A stretch of DNA of 64,000 bases from Locusta migratoria (lineage: Eukaryota; Arthropoda; Insecta; Orthoptera; Acrididae), in the NCBI GenBank assembly GCA_026315105.1, contig CM048747.1:280803654-280867653 (forward strand), given 5' to 3'. How positions within the stretch are numbered: the stretch's first letter is position 1; each line of letters begins with the position of its first letter. The notes under the pieces were generated by a model. The model saw only the letters and a program-made list of their open reading frames with translations. It did not search any database and was not told where the DNA came from. Made by a program: the position numbers and the translations under genes. This document shows, one piece after another, positions 10,629 through 21,385 of the stretch.

Positions 10629-10676
<48 letters not shown>
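10629..10676. repeat. (CA)n microsatellite downstream of an exon
   Basis: 24 CA units begin 33 nt after the exon end at 10595. Together with the (TG)n upstream this makes two complementary tracts on either side of one exon. Confidence 0.95.
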
Positions 10677-10678
<2 letters not shown>

Positions 10679-11815
10679 CTGACACTCACTGCTGTGAATG
10701 TTGTTACCAACTGACAGTTCAACGACACTAGCGCTCCTAGTGGTGGGTAAGCCGTCGAAAGAGTGATGTTTGTTTATAATTATTTGTGTACGTAATTAAC
10801 GAAATAGTTAATACAATTTTTGTGTTACAAGCTTTAGACATACTTAATTCGGAAATTAATGTAAAAACAGTCGACCTTAACTGATTCAGTGGAATAACGA
10901 AGAACTTCGTCATGAAACAATACTTACGAATATGTGTATATTTGCAGCTTATTCCGCTGAAAGTAAGTAGAATATAAACATAACAGAAACATAAATTTCT
11001 ATTTTCGTCTGTTCTTACTATGACAAAGAGTATTTTGACACTATCATTGTGGTATGGAGTCTAATAATTCGCACATTTTTAGGCTTCACTCGTCTTTATT
11101 ATAAGCGCTTTTTCTTTTGAGTGTGATTAGCTTAAGAAGACAATGTCTTGAACATTCTTGCCGTTTGTGGTTCAGCTGTAGCAACAATTGTGGAATTGGG
11201 TTATTCTTTGTTGAATACGGTTTGACTGCTTTTTCAGTTTTCTTGTCACGTTTCTGATGTTTTCCTTCAACTGCAGTTGTGGTGGCTGATTTGGTACGTT
11301 AGATACTAGAGTTATTGCATTCTATATTCATTTCCTACGTTCCACCCTCACTGATTTCACTGGAATTGGAATGGAGATACGTCAACGTTCTTGAGAAGAA
11401 AAAACACATCTTTCTGCCCAAGGGCGGGTATTCGGTGTTTCCTAGCCATTTTTCTATTTTTAATAGTAAATTAAATTACTCAGTATAGCCCTGTGGGTTA
11501 CAAGATAACAGTAAATAATCTGTGCCGCAATGTACCGTTTCCAACCTTTCAGGGATCTTAGGAAACCTAAGAAACACATAGGTGGAGCTATTGTAAGTTA
11601 TTACCTATTTTATGATATTACATACGTTCCCTAATGTAAAAACTGTGATAAAATCAATATAAACGATGCTATTCAGACTCATCCAATATCGTATTCATAA
11701 AAGTAGCTTGCCCTCCGCTTGGAGCGCTGCTGTCGCAGTGTATAACAAAGATCTGCGGAAGTGTCGTGACTGTATATGTTAGACTGTGCTTCACAGCTGT
11801 ACTCGTTAACAAACA
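10677..11815. other. Intron sequence without recognised elements
   Basis: AT-rich sequence in the 13.1-kb intron between exons a and b. No repeat ends or coding motifs were recognised. Confidence 0.5.
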
Positions 11816-12392
11816 CTACATACACGGCGGCCAACCGTCCCGGATTCTACGGGACAGTCCCGCATTTGGACTCGTTGTGCCGCATTGGGATGATTAACCT
11901 TTTCGTTCATCGTGTTGTCAATTGACACCACCACGTTTCACCAACTGCAGAGTGGAAACAACGAATGTCTGCGTATCCTCACGCTGAAGGCGGATGACAA
12001 CAATCTAGTGCAGGCGTGTGCCACATCGCGCGCTTTCATCTCCCTTGAATACGGAAATCAACAGTCGATTGTTTGTCGTGCTGTGTTACGTGTGCTGTTG
12101 TGTGTGGATCGTGCTTCACTTTTTTTCTTCCTGTTTCGTGCCTGTCAAAGATTTATAGAATACAAATGTGTTACAAGTTTCTTAAAGGTAAGGTTATTGT
12201 GTGTGCGTTATTTTGGTGGATGTTTTTTTTGTTACATTGTTAGCTACATTTTTTCAAATCTTGTTGTTGTCATTTGACACCATTATGACGACGTTCAGTC
12301 ATGTTGTATGAAGTTCTCGTTTTTGTAGGTACTAATATTTTTTATGTTCAGTTGAAATAATTTTGAAAGCTAATCTTTCTTAATACATTTAA

Positions 12393-13335
12393 CACTTTGA
12401 GTGCCAGCCATATATGCGAACCGACTTCCCCCATTTTTACAGTATTTCGTCCTGTTGATACAGATTCAGGAATAATCATTAATATATTTTTCTTGGTCAG
12501 GAATAAACCTCATTATTTCCTCTTCAGATACTTGCCCCGTACATTTCCCTGCTTTGTAAACCTTCATCACAACAATCAAAACAAGAAACGCTGTTTTCGA
12601 GTAGGTAAGAAATTGTTTTTTCGTATTATAAACTATTTATTAATAATCATGGCAATTTTTATTTGATTACATTCAAATGTCATAAATAATGAACATCAGC
12701 AAACGGCTTTTAGTGCAAATAGTTCTTTTTTGAGTGGTATGCCTGGAAGCAGGGCTGGACACAAAACTCCCACTCTGCATACTGCGCACTGGAATGAAGT
12801 ATCCTTCCTTCTGGCGACTCCTGCTTCTTTCTTGCCCCTCTCTGAGCACACTCTACAAGTATTTTGTGCCTTCTTCTTCCCTGGTGGAATGGGTATTCTT
12901 TCCAGGACATGTGTTCAATCCAGTCGTGAAAGCAATTATATTACCTGATCCTGATTCAGCATAAGTTGGATCTTCATCCGTATCATCGCCATCAAAAACA
13001 TCACTCAGATCATCATCCGATTCATCAAGAATGCGGCGAATCTCGGCGTCGCTCAAAGGCCTACTGTTTGACATGTTGCGTCTAACGCTCGCCCTGATGT
13101 CTCACAGTCAACTAACACAAACCATTGTTTCGGAAAGTGAACAGTTTTGTGGCGCCTCCTTGTGGCAGAGATGTCTACTACAAGGGTTTACCTCCCTTCT
13201 GCTAACTGCCGTACGGATAATGATGCGCATGATAGCTAGAATTCGTTTGAGAACAGCCGTCTGTAATATTACGGGCGCGGCAGTTCTCGCAAAGACACAG
13301 AGAACGTAATATTACGGACGCGGCACTCTTAAGTG
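12393..13335 (-). mobile_element. Nested, internally deleted piggyBac-type element
   Basis: TTAA at 12389-12392 and 13336-13339 flanks inverted ends CACTTTGAGTGCC and, complemented at the right, CACTTAAGAGTGCC. It carries only the beginning and end of a transposase (minus strand, 12713-13074) with the catalytic middle missing, so it is a non-autonomous deletion derivative. Its ends differ from those of the host element, suggesting a different subfamily. Confidence 0.75.
12713..13074 (-). pseudogene. piggyBac transposase N-terminus fused to its C-terminal Cys domain
   Basis: The start at 13074 gives MSNSRPLSDAEIRRILDESD followed by further acidic residues (DEDPTYAES), the usual acidic N-terminus of this family. 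After about 60 residues the sequence passes directly to a C-terminal zinc-binding region (KDTSFQCAVC, then in the next frame PCFQAYHSKKNY and a stop near 12713). The DDE catalytic domain between them is absent, and at least one frameshift is needed to read through. It cannot encode an active transposase. Confidence 0.7.
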
Positions 13336-13339
13336 TTAA

Positions 13340-14110
13340 TGGACAAGCACCTGAGTCTCGGTGGTTCCATTGTGATGCGTCTGAGTGAACATATTCTACA
13401 AGGTTGTGGGTACAAACTATATTTCGATAATTATTTTACATCTATGTCACTGGTATGTGAATTGTTGAAAAAGAAAATATTTTCCATTGGGACCATCAGG
13501 GCTAACCGGTTACAAAAGTTCCCACTGAAATCCGAGTCTGAACTGAAGAAGGAAGGAAGAGGATCTGTCGATGTTTGTGTGACCACGGAAGAAGATCTCT
13601 GTGTCGTTGGCTGGCTCGATAATAGTGGTGTCACTCTCACTTCCACATATGTGGGTGCAGACATTTTTGATAAAGTAAAGAGGTGGAGTGTAGTACAGAA
13701 GCAACATCTGGAGGGCTCAAGACCAGCCATTGTAAAGGATTACTGTGCATTTATGGGCGGCGTTGACAAAATTGATTTTCTGATTTCTAAACATGAAAAC
13801 CAAGAAGTGGACTGTAAAAGTAATTTTTCACATGGTCGATCTCTCCATATGCAACACATGGCTACAATACCTGAGAGATATGGATGCCAAAGGAAAAGGG
13901 CGTAAAGAGAAAATGGATCTGCTGAAGTTCAGAAACCACGTAGTTGAAGCTTTAATTCTAATGGAGAAGGAAACCAGCCCAACTTCGGGGAAAAGAGGCC
14001 GTCCACGATTGACTGAGAATGAGTTTGAAGATGAAGAACCCACACTGGATGTGGTAAAAACATCGCAGAGAGAGGTGAGGCGAGTATCAGATGCCAGATA
14101 TGACGTTTAA
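13340..14110 (+). pseudogene. piggyBac-family transposase, catalytic part
   Basis: The frame opens directly at the TTAA junction (MDKHLSLGGSIVMRLSEH) and shows YKLYFDNYFTSMSL (with a predicted catalytic Asp), GTIRANRLQKFPL, GRGSVDV, VKRWSVVQKQ, and MGGVDKIDFLISKHE (another catalytic Asp). A frameshift near 13800 moves to the frame reading VKVIFHMVDLSICNTWL and ending DARYDV at 14110. The N-terminal third, including the first catalytic Asp, and the C-terminal Cys domain are missing. The family is the one from which domesticated PGBD genes arose, but the frameshift and truncation argue against domestication here. Confidence 0.82.
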
Positions 14111-14112
14111 TA

Positions 14113-14303
14113 TTCACAGAATATATGACATCAACTGCGATTGGGCAAAGCTGAAAATGTGTAACCAGCCGGGATTCGAACCCGTGTCTCCTGCTTTCTA
14201 GGCAGTTGCGCTGACCCCTACACCACTGGGGACACAGTGATCACCGCACCTGCAAGGACTACCTAAGCACGCCTAAGCACGCCTCCCGTCAGACGTGTTT
14301 TCT
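14113..14303 (-). mobile_element. tRNA-derived SINE (family 2), minus strand
   Basis: The minus-strand head CCCCAGTGGTGTAGGGGTCA, then a CTGC/GCAG anticodon-like stem, B box GGTTCGAATCC and body TTTCAGCTTTGCCCAATCGC. It shares a 5' extension (CTGACGGGAGGCGTGCTT) with the copy at 44068-44278. It lies within the outer piggyBac element just after the transposase stop. Confidence 0.8.
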
Positions 14304-15662
14304 CATTGGCCACATTACATTGAAGGGAGGGAGCAAATATGCAAATTAGAAAAGTGCACTGGCTGAAGCCGACTTCAGTGTTCCAAATGCCATGTAACAC
14401 TTTGTTTGAACAAAAATAACAACTGTTTAGTTAAATTTCATGTTAAATGATTTTTTGCAATAAATATTGACATTTTTAATGGTGTGCTTATATTACTGTA
14501 CCAATAAGATGTTGTCCACACTATTTATATGTACCCGTACCAACACAGTGGTGTCAAATAACAACATTCCATTTTTAAAAAACCATTTTCGAAATTTCTT
14601 TTTTTCCTCAGAAAACACGTGTAGATAAATAATTTGATCAAGAAAAACGAAAAAAAAAAAAAATAGAAAAAACAATTATTGGTGAAGAAAAAATAGTGAC
14701 TGAAAGGGTTAACTGAAAATGACCTGCAGAATGGAAAAAGCGTCGCGCATTCCAGTAATTTTAAAATTTTTGGACTAAGAACACAAGCCGAAATTATTTG
14801 TGTACAGCACGCTATGTCTTACTGCTTGCAAGTCAACTTCACAATGCATCATCTACGAATAAACGACAGTATTCTTCATTAAATACAAAAGAAAAAAAAT
14901 AAACATCTTCTATTTCAAAATGACAAATTCACTAGCAGTGCAAGTTGTTTTTGTTTTTAGCTGGAAGTGCATTTGGTGATAGGATGAGTTTTTTTTTCTT
15001 TTTTTTTTTTTTTAAATTATGTTTTTGACATATTTTGTGTGCTTTCTTAACTACGTTTCAATAAGTGTAATGGAATATTTTTGGGCGCTCAAAGTTGCAA
15101 ATATGATGTTATGTTATCAGTCTGTATAAATATATTTAAAATCTGACCTGCAAATACAATATCAGCATTCATCTTGCTGCCTTCGGGAATAAAAAGGTAG
15201 GTAGCGAAATTCTGAAAATGCAATAACGAAAGTGAGTGAGCATTGCATGAAGTAAGATACAATTAAACTCTGCACTTTATCGAAATAACTTCTATAATGG
15301 AGTAGTTCAAATGGTTGTAAAATGTAGTTTTTATCGAATTTAATTCGAGGTTGTTGCAAAACATAATTGTTTGGGCAAAAAACGCAACGGAGAAAGAATA
15401 TGTAAAAATTGCCAGACTCTGAAATTCAAGGTAGGAGCATGAGAAAATATTTATGAACAGTAAATAAAGATATAAAATTAAGAATAAAATGTCACTCATG
15501 TCAGATATGTTGCTTTAAGAATAAAATAGTAGGTCTACTCTGCTCGCCTAAATTTCTTTCCTAATTTCAGAATAACTGGCACAATGAATCACTTGATCTT
15601 AGTCCTATTTCACATCCTCGAAATGTCCCGCATTGACTTTTGAAAACGTTGGTCGCCTTACG
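14304..15662. other. Remainder of the outer piggyBac and host insertion
   Basis: Up to 14708 this is the 3' non-coding part of the outer piggyBac-type element; from 14713 it is AT-rich unclassified sequence of the older insertion. A T-rich run lies at 14992-15013. No coding motif was seen. Confidence 0.45.
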
Positions 15663-15783
15663 CTACATACACGGCAGTTCCGTAACAACGTCAAAAATTA
15701 AACACGACATATCAAATGAAATACGGCATTACTTGCCGGGAGGCCCTGTCTTGGGCACTTAGGCCGCCCTCTTGCACGTCTGT

Positions 15784-15948
15784 TTATTTACAGCTATATG
15801 CATAGTCTGCAAGTCACATTGAAGTGCATGGCAGACGGTTCATCGAACCACTTTTTATGATATTTCTCTATGCTCCATTCTCTAATAGCTCACGGGATAA
15901 CGAAACAACTAAATCTTTCTGTTTTCGATCTGATTTCTCTTATTTTAT
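15784..15948 (-). mobile_element. 3' end fragment of a Jockey/CR1-type LINE
   Basis: CAAGTCACATTGAAGTGCAT, GGCAGACGGTTCATCGAACC and ATATTTCTCTATGCTCCATT correspond to the segment at 6480-6590, in the same orientation. It is cut off at 15950, where a Tc1-type inverted terminal repeat begins after a TA. Confidence 0.6.
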
Positions 15949-15950
15949 TA

Positions 15951-16140
15951 CACTCCTGGCCATTAAAATTGCTACACCACAAAGGTGACGTCCTACAGAC
16001 GCGAAATTTAACCGACAGGAAGAAGATGCTGTGATATGCAAATGATTAGCTTTTCAGAGCATGACATGAGGAAAGGTTCCAGCTGATTTCTAGCAGTTGA
16101 CCGGCGTTGCCTGGTGACACGTTGTTGTGATGCCTTTATC
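15951..16140 (+). mobile_element. Truncated 5' end of a Tc1-type transposon
   Basis: The terminal repeat GGCCATTAAAATTGCTACAC follows a TA at 15949-15950. The next segments (CGCGAAATTTAACCGACAGG, ATATGCAAATGATTAGCTTT, TTGACCGGCGTTG, TGTTGTGATGCCT) match the 5' end of the Tc1 copy at 50211-51808 in inverse orientation. Similarity stops near the expected start codon, so the transposase is absent. Confidence 0.8.
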
Positions 16141-17458
16141 TGTGCTGTGTGCTGTGGGAGTAATTTGCTAGTCTTTTAATTGTTCATAGAAGTGTGCCTC
16201 AGAATGTATTGTTTGGTGAATCCGCAGTATGTGTCTTGGATGACAATTTTCTCGTTGTTCTTGGGAACTGTATTCGTTGGCTGTTAGGCGCTATCCCTGC
16301 CTGCGGAAAGCAGAGCTGGGCTGGCTTGTAAAGGTAGGCTGGTCGCTGGGGACACGTTTATGGGGGCAGTTTGCGAGGCGGGACCTATCTGTCGGTAGGT
16401 TCACTATCTGAGGTGGCCTCACACTCTGGAAAACATTCGAAAATGTATCGCTTCCATTTAGATAGCGGGCAGTGTGGGCCGCATTCCGCGGGGTTCCTAT
16501 CATCATGGAGCCTCTTCGTGTGTGTCCTTGTGGAGGTTATCTTCTAAGTATCCGTTAGCCTACCCTTTCTGCAGAATTACGGCCGAGGGGTGACTCCACG
16601 TTTTTTCAGGGTGATATACGGCCTGGCGTGCAATGGAGTCTTGTCTTGTCTGGTGTTTCGTGTCCCCTTTCCACTATGCTCTTTTATCTATGTCTATTTG
16701 GGCTACGAGTTCGCTATATAAGACTTTAAATTCCTTTTAGGGCAAAAGGCTGGGAAACGATGACGGTGAGGAATTTTCGAAAGGACATGTGACTCTGGTG
16801 GCGCCCTCTGGAGGCGATCCGATTGGATCCATCTTTGTAGGCGACAGGCCTGGCTATCTGTCATAGCTGCCTGTCCATCTCATTGGCCAGACGGTTAGAG
16901 CTCTCCAGTGATTGGTATATCGAGTTTAGGGGGGAGGAGACACCCAGTTTTTCGCGTGGGCCGACGAAATTTTAAGGGATTTCTCGTGTATGCTCTATCT
17001 AGTTCGGACGTTATCTTTTAGATAGGGCCTCAAGAGTTTTATTCGCTCTTCTAGGCTGAGTCCTGAGCGTTTTGTTGGACTTTAGTTTTCCGAAGTTTCC
17101 GCCTGCCGCGGATTGCGGACTTTGAAAATTTCACGTGTCGATCCACACAGTACCTCAGTTGCAGTTGTTCTCTTTGCGAAACAGCTGTATTTTATATTCT
17201 TGTTCGGTCGAGACTTGAGATTAGACAGCCACTCCTTCAACATCGTCCAGTCGCCAGCGAGATCCAGCGTCGACGGTTCAAGCCGACTCAAGGTTATTGG
17301 TTAAAGTGATGCTCGCTATTTGCTATGGTTGTTTTATATAGTTGCAGTAATAACCCATCAGTGTGTATGTGCGTGCATATGATCGATTTTTGACTTCTCT
17401 TTCCTATAATTAATTTCTTAGCGCCTCTGTCCATCTTTCTAGTGTTTATTTTTTTTTT

Positions 17459-17492
<34 letters not shown>

Positions 17493-18230
17493 CGCGATAG
17501 GAAAACGCCACATGTACAGCCAGATATTTCACTGTGTTAATTTATTTAGTGCTAAAAACTTTACATGTAAAAGTTACGGTTCCATTTGTTTCATTCCTAT
17601 TAGATTTGTAAACCTATTTGTTAAAAATCGGACAATTTGCTATTCACCCTTTTCATCGCGGTGTTAAACGATTTTACTACATTTGATGTCATTTTGATTA
17701 ATATTTGTTTTCATTTGTAACCCATTGGCTTGACTACACTTTTAACTGTGATTTCATTTTACAAAATCTTTTATATTATTTGTTAACTATCCCCCGAATA
17801 TCTGTGTCCTTTAATTAATAAATTTATTTGTTTACGTCATAAATTTACTTTTATTTACAAATTCCTAACTCACTATTTTGGAGGGGTAATTAGATAGATA
17901 TGTAAAGGACTGTATTTATTACTTGGTGCACTCTGATAAATTATCTCGCCATTGTGATTGTAGATTTACGGTGTTCGATCTTTTTCCATGTTTTTAATAA
18001 AAAAATATGGTAGCGACCCTTGATATTAACATTAATGAGGATTATACTTAAAATTAATTTGCGTATCTGTGAGTTTCCAAATTTGCATACTAGTGGACGA
18101 GTAAAAAATATATCGGCTCACTGGGGTTATCCCTCTTATTTTTGACGCGACGTCATACACACTTTGAAATGTTGGAACTTCGTAACGGTCAAAAAGTGAA
18201 ATGTATCATACATACTGATGCCTCCTAGCT
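16141..18230. other. Unassigned intron block, possibly a decayed LTR
   Basis: It contains CTATATAAGAC at 16714-16724 preceded by CCAAT/ATTGG words, AATAAA near 17817-17822, a T run at 17451-17492, and TGGTAGCGACCC at 18008-18019, which would be an acceptable primer-binding-site start. No matching second LTR, no TG...CA boundaries and no gag/pol were found. The LTR idea is speculative. Confidence 0.2.
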
Positions 18231-19261
18231 GTTGTTGATTCATCATTTCAAACATCCTACCACCAGTTACATTGTCTTACCTGCTCTGCAGCAACACGCT
18301 ACTAATCCGCATATTACCTGTTGCATAACCTGTGTTCATCTAGTAAAGCTGCAATGGCGTGCAAAAGTGTCTCTCACTAACATCTATCCTGGTCATCTAT
18401 TTTACTGTAAATTTTTATTATCAAACTGTGTCATTGGGTTTACCGGTTCAGTCACCTGTCTTTCAGTAGGTGTTGCCTGACTGCATGCTTCGCAATTCTC
18501 TACAAATTGTGTGGCATGTCATGCGTTAATTTCGTAACTAGTCTTGGCCTCGATGTTTCCGCAGGTGTTATCTCAGTTTTTTTCTACCTGTACCTTCTTT
18601 TTCTGTGTTTGTTCCTGTACTGAGTTGTTACTTAAGGTGTCAGTAGTTTCACCTCAAGTACAAGCTGTTTCTGTCTTCTCTTCGATCATCTGAATCAACC
18701 CTGTTCCTGCAATAGCATCTAGACGCTGTATGAAATTACCTTGCTATTTTCCGAAAGGAAACCCTGTACCCTGAAACGATGGCTGAGAACATCTGCAGTT
18801 ACCGCTTACATCCCGTAAGCTATATGGGTCCATTTTTAGCCTGTTGTTTACGATGGTCTCTATTCCTCAGCAAGGAGAGTGTCCCTTTGGCTTCACACAG
18901 CCTCTCAGCAATAGCGACAGTAATAAGCAATATATGACACCCTTCTAGATTTTGGATGAGATGACCCAGCAAGCAATCTGAGAGATCTACACCCGATCGC
19001 CATTGAGGAGTGGGACAATTTGGATAATCATCCACTTTACGATCTAGAAGACAGTATGCCATGACGAATACAGGCAGGCATCAGCGCATGTGTTGCGGGT
19101 ATTAGGGGTACCGTTGTATGCCACAATCTGGAACACAAATTCAGAAGGTCTATGTCATTGTCGTATAAATTGTCAAGTTCTGTTCTCACGAACAATAAAG
19201 AGAACTGAAATATTGTTGTATACCTCTTAACCTCAATTTCTGCTGCTCCGCACGCATATAC
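18231..19261. other. Intron sequence without recognised elements
   Basis: No repeat end, tRNA-like head or coding motif was recognised. Open frames on both strands lack any family motif. Confidence 0.35.
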
Positions 19262-20593
19262 TGGCTGGTCTGCATTTTGTTGTTTCTACTTCTAAATATA
19301 AATTTTCATAGATTTAGGTTTTTAAAACGCTTCCCTAATCAAGTATTTTGCTACAACTATTGCACCATTGATGGCAGAATTCGAAACATCGCTTTACACA
19401 TATTTTAAAAATTCAAACGATGGTTCCAAATCAAAATTTTCGCATTTCTAGCATCAAAATAGTCTTAGTAGCGCCCTTAAAAATTTTTCCTTATTTTACC
19501 CGCTTACTGATTGAAGTTCCAAAAATAACGGAACATGTGTTTTTAAAATTCCAATTAAAAATCTAAATCCGAAGTTCTGTATTTCTTGCTTCAAAATTGC
19601 CTGAATAGCAATGTATTTTTAATAAACCGTTCATCCCCTATTTCACCTCCTTAGGGATGGGAATACGGAAATATCGCTGATGCTTACAGTGTGAGATAAA
19701 GAACGTCTACAAATTTCAAGTTTCTATTATCTGCATTCATTTTTCAGCGCCTTTTTCTGTCTTTTAGAAACAGACCGAGTACGCGAAATTTCTTTCTTAC
19801 GCTTTAACATCTTTCTTGGTAGTTTTACTTTTCAAACTGCAATATGCACTTATTTTTCTTTATTCGTATGCTTGTTGCAGAAAAAAAAAACTGAAGAATG
19901 TGCATCACTTTTCGCTCTGTATAACCTTTTTGATTTTATAATGTCAAAAGTCATCGTCGGTCTTCAGTCCGAATTTTATATAAGTTGACGACTTTCAACC
20001 AGTATATCTTTTACCTCTTATAGGTATCGACACGGAACTGCTATGGTGTACGAGGGGGGACCCAAAAGAAACCGGATTTTTGTCATAAAAATTTATTGAC
20101 GAACCTTTTTACAAAATTACGTCAGTCACCTTCAAAATACTCTTCATTATATGTGATGCACTTGTCAAGTCTCTTTTTCCACTGTTGGAAGCATGTTTGC
20201 AACTCTTCAAGTTTGATATCGTCCAGTGCCCTTTGCGAAGCTGTTTTTACCGTCTCCACATCATCATAACGCTCCCCTTTTAGCGTGATTTTTGTTTTTA
20301 TCCATTCGTGGAAATAGGAAAAAGTCTCACGGGGCTACGTCCGGTGAATACGGAGCGTGGAGAACGACAGAGCACCTCTGAGATGCCAAATAGTGGGTCA
20401 CCTGTTAGGCCGTGTGTGTTGGAGCGTTGTCGTGATGCAGAAACCAGTCACCTGATCGCCAAAGTTCCGGGCGTTTTCTCCTCACATCCTCTTGTAGACA
20501 CCTTAAAACATCTAAGTACAAGTGCTGGTTAACAGTCTGGCAAGGCGGTACAAATTCACGATGCACAATTCCACGAACTTCAAAAAAGACAAT

Positions 20594-20812
20594 AAATAAA
20601 TTCGGCGACTTGCGTGTCCCTAGCCTACCCCAGTTATCCAACGGGGGAAAGGGGACCTACAGCTTAATGTGGAATCCGAACCACGTGTCGTTTCTGGCGA
20701 CTCCTCACATCGTTGAGAAGTGAAGGATGGGTTACAACGCAGACTGGACAATCCGAGACCCGACCGGGAATCGAACCCTCGACCCTTCGGTTTCCAGTCG
20801 ACCGCTTTACCC
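20594..20812 (-). mobile_element. tRNA-derived SINE (family 3) inside the mariner
   Basis: The minus-strand head GGGTAAAGCGGTCGACTGGA with B box GGTTCGATTCCCG is followed by the body GACACGTGGTTCGGATTCCA and GCTGTAGGTCCCC. The 9-bp duplication AAAGACAAT (20585-20593, 20813-20821) marks insertion between the mariner codons for SNV and FIVFF. Confidence 0.85.
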
Positions 20813-21087
20813 AAAGACAATGCTCACATTTGACATCACTTGCCTTGCTGTTTTTGGTCTGGGAGAGTTGGGAGTCCTCCACTGGCTTGACGCTTTCTTG
20901 GTTTCTGGGTCATACCCGTAACACCAACTCTCATCCCATGTAATGATTTTGTCCAAGAAGTTTGGATCACATGCAATCTCTGTTTTCAAATCCTGACACA
21001 CATTCATGGGGATGGTTCTTTGATTCTGTGTGAGAAGGCGCGGAACAAATTTAACAGAAAGACGTCTCATGTGCAAATCCTCACTCA

Positions 21088-21385
21088 GTGGGGGACTAAA
21101 AGGGGGGGGGGGCTTTCGTTCTTGGGGGGCCTCCAAATACCTCGAAAGCAAAGTTCTTTTTTTTTTCTTTTTTCTTTTTTTGGTGCGCGATTGGCATCTC
21201 GTTCTGCTGAGGCCTCCAAATTTCAAAAGTTATTCTGTTATACTGGCCCATGCCTCTCGTCCTGTGGGGGCCTCCTATTATCAAAAGTCACTGTTTAATA
21301 GCAATATATTTCCAAGTGGACGGGAAGGGGGCCTCGTTTTGTTTCTCCACCGCCCTGAGCCCCCAATAGCCTTAGTCTGCCACTG
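21088..21385 (-). mobile_element. 298-bp unclassified insertion inside the mariner
   Basis: The direct repeats TCCTCACTCA (21078-21087) and TCCTCGCTCA (21386-21395) flank it, 9 of 10 matching. Read on the minus strand it contains three spaced GGAGGCC modules followed by similar AACGAGATGCC-like words, and a GA-rich stretch, so it looks like an internally repetitive retroposed segment. The family is not known to me. Confidence 0.6.

Larger units (their letters stand above)
11898..14708 (+). mobile_element. piggyBac-type element (outer), TTAA-flanked
   Basis: TTAA at 11894-11897 and 14709-14712 brackets imperfect inverted ends (CCTTTTCGTTCAT at the left; complement of the right end CCCTTTCAGTCAC). 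A subterminal TTGACACCA word recurs at both sides (about 11933, 12273 and, inverted, 14530). It contains a piggyBac-family transposase fragment at 13340-14110, a second TTAA-flanked element at 12393-13335 and a SINE at 14113-14303. TTAA duplication is the signature of the piggyBac superfamily. Confidence 0.75.
11829..15662. mobile_element. Composite insertion with 13-bp target duplication
   Basis: The 13-bp direct repeat CTACATACACGGC lies at 11816-11828 and 15663-15675. Just inside are loosely inverted ends (GGCCAACCG at the left, CGTTGGTCGCC at the right), and GTCCCGCATT occurs near both ends. If the piggyBac-type element at 11898-14708 is removed, about 1.0 kb of unclassified inserted sequence remains. 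The inserted family is not recognised. Confidence 0.6.

Noticed and set aside
10356..10714. Longer open frames covering exon a and both microsatellites
   Set aside because: The Cys/Val and His/Thr runs are microsatellite translations. Splice signals and phase support only 10440-10595 as exon.
13340..14110. A domesticated piggyBac (PGBD-like) host gene
   Set aside because: It lacks the first catalytic region and Cys domain, has a frameshift, and sits between TTAA-flanked terminal repeats.
20308..20532. Plus-strand open frame over the mariner
   Set aside because: It is the antisense of the mariner transposase catalytic region.
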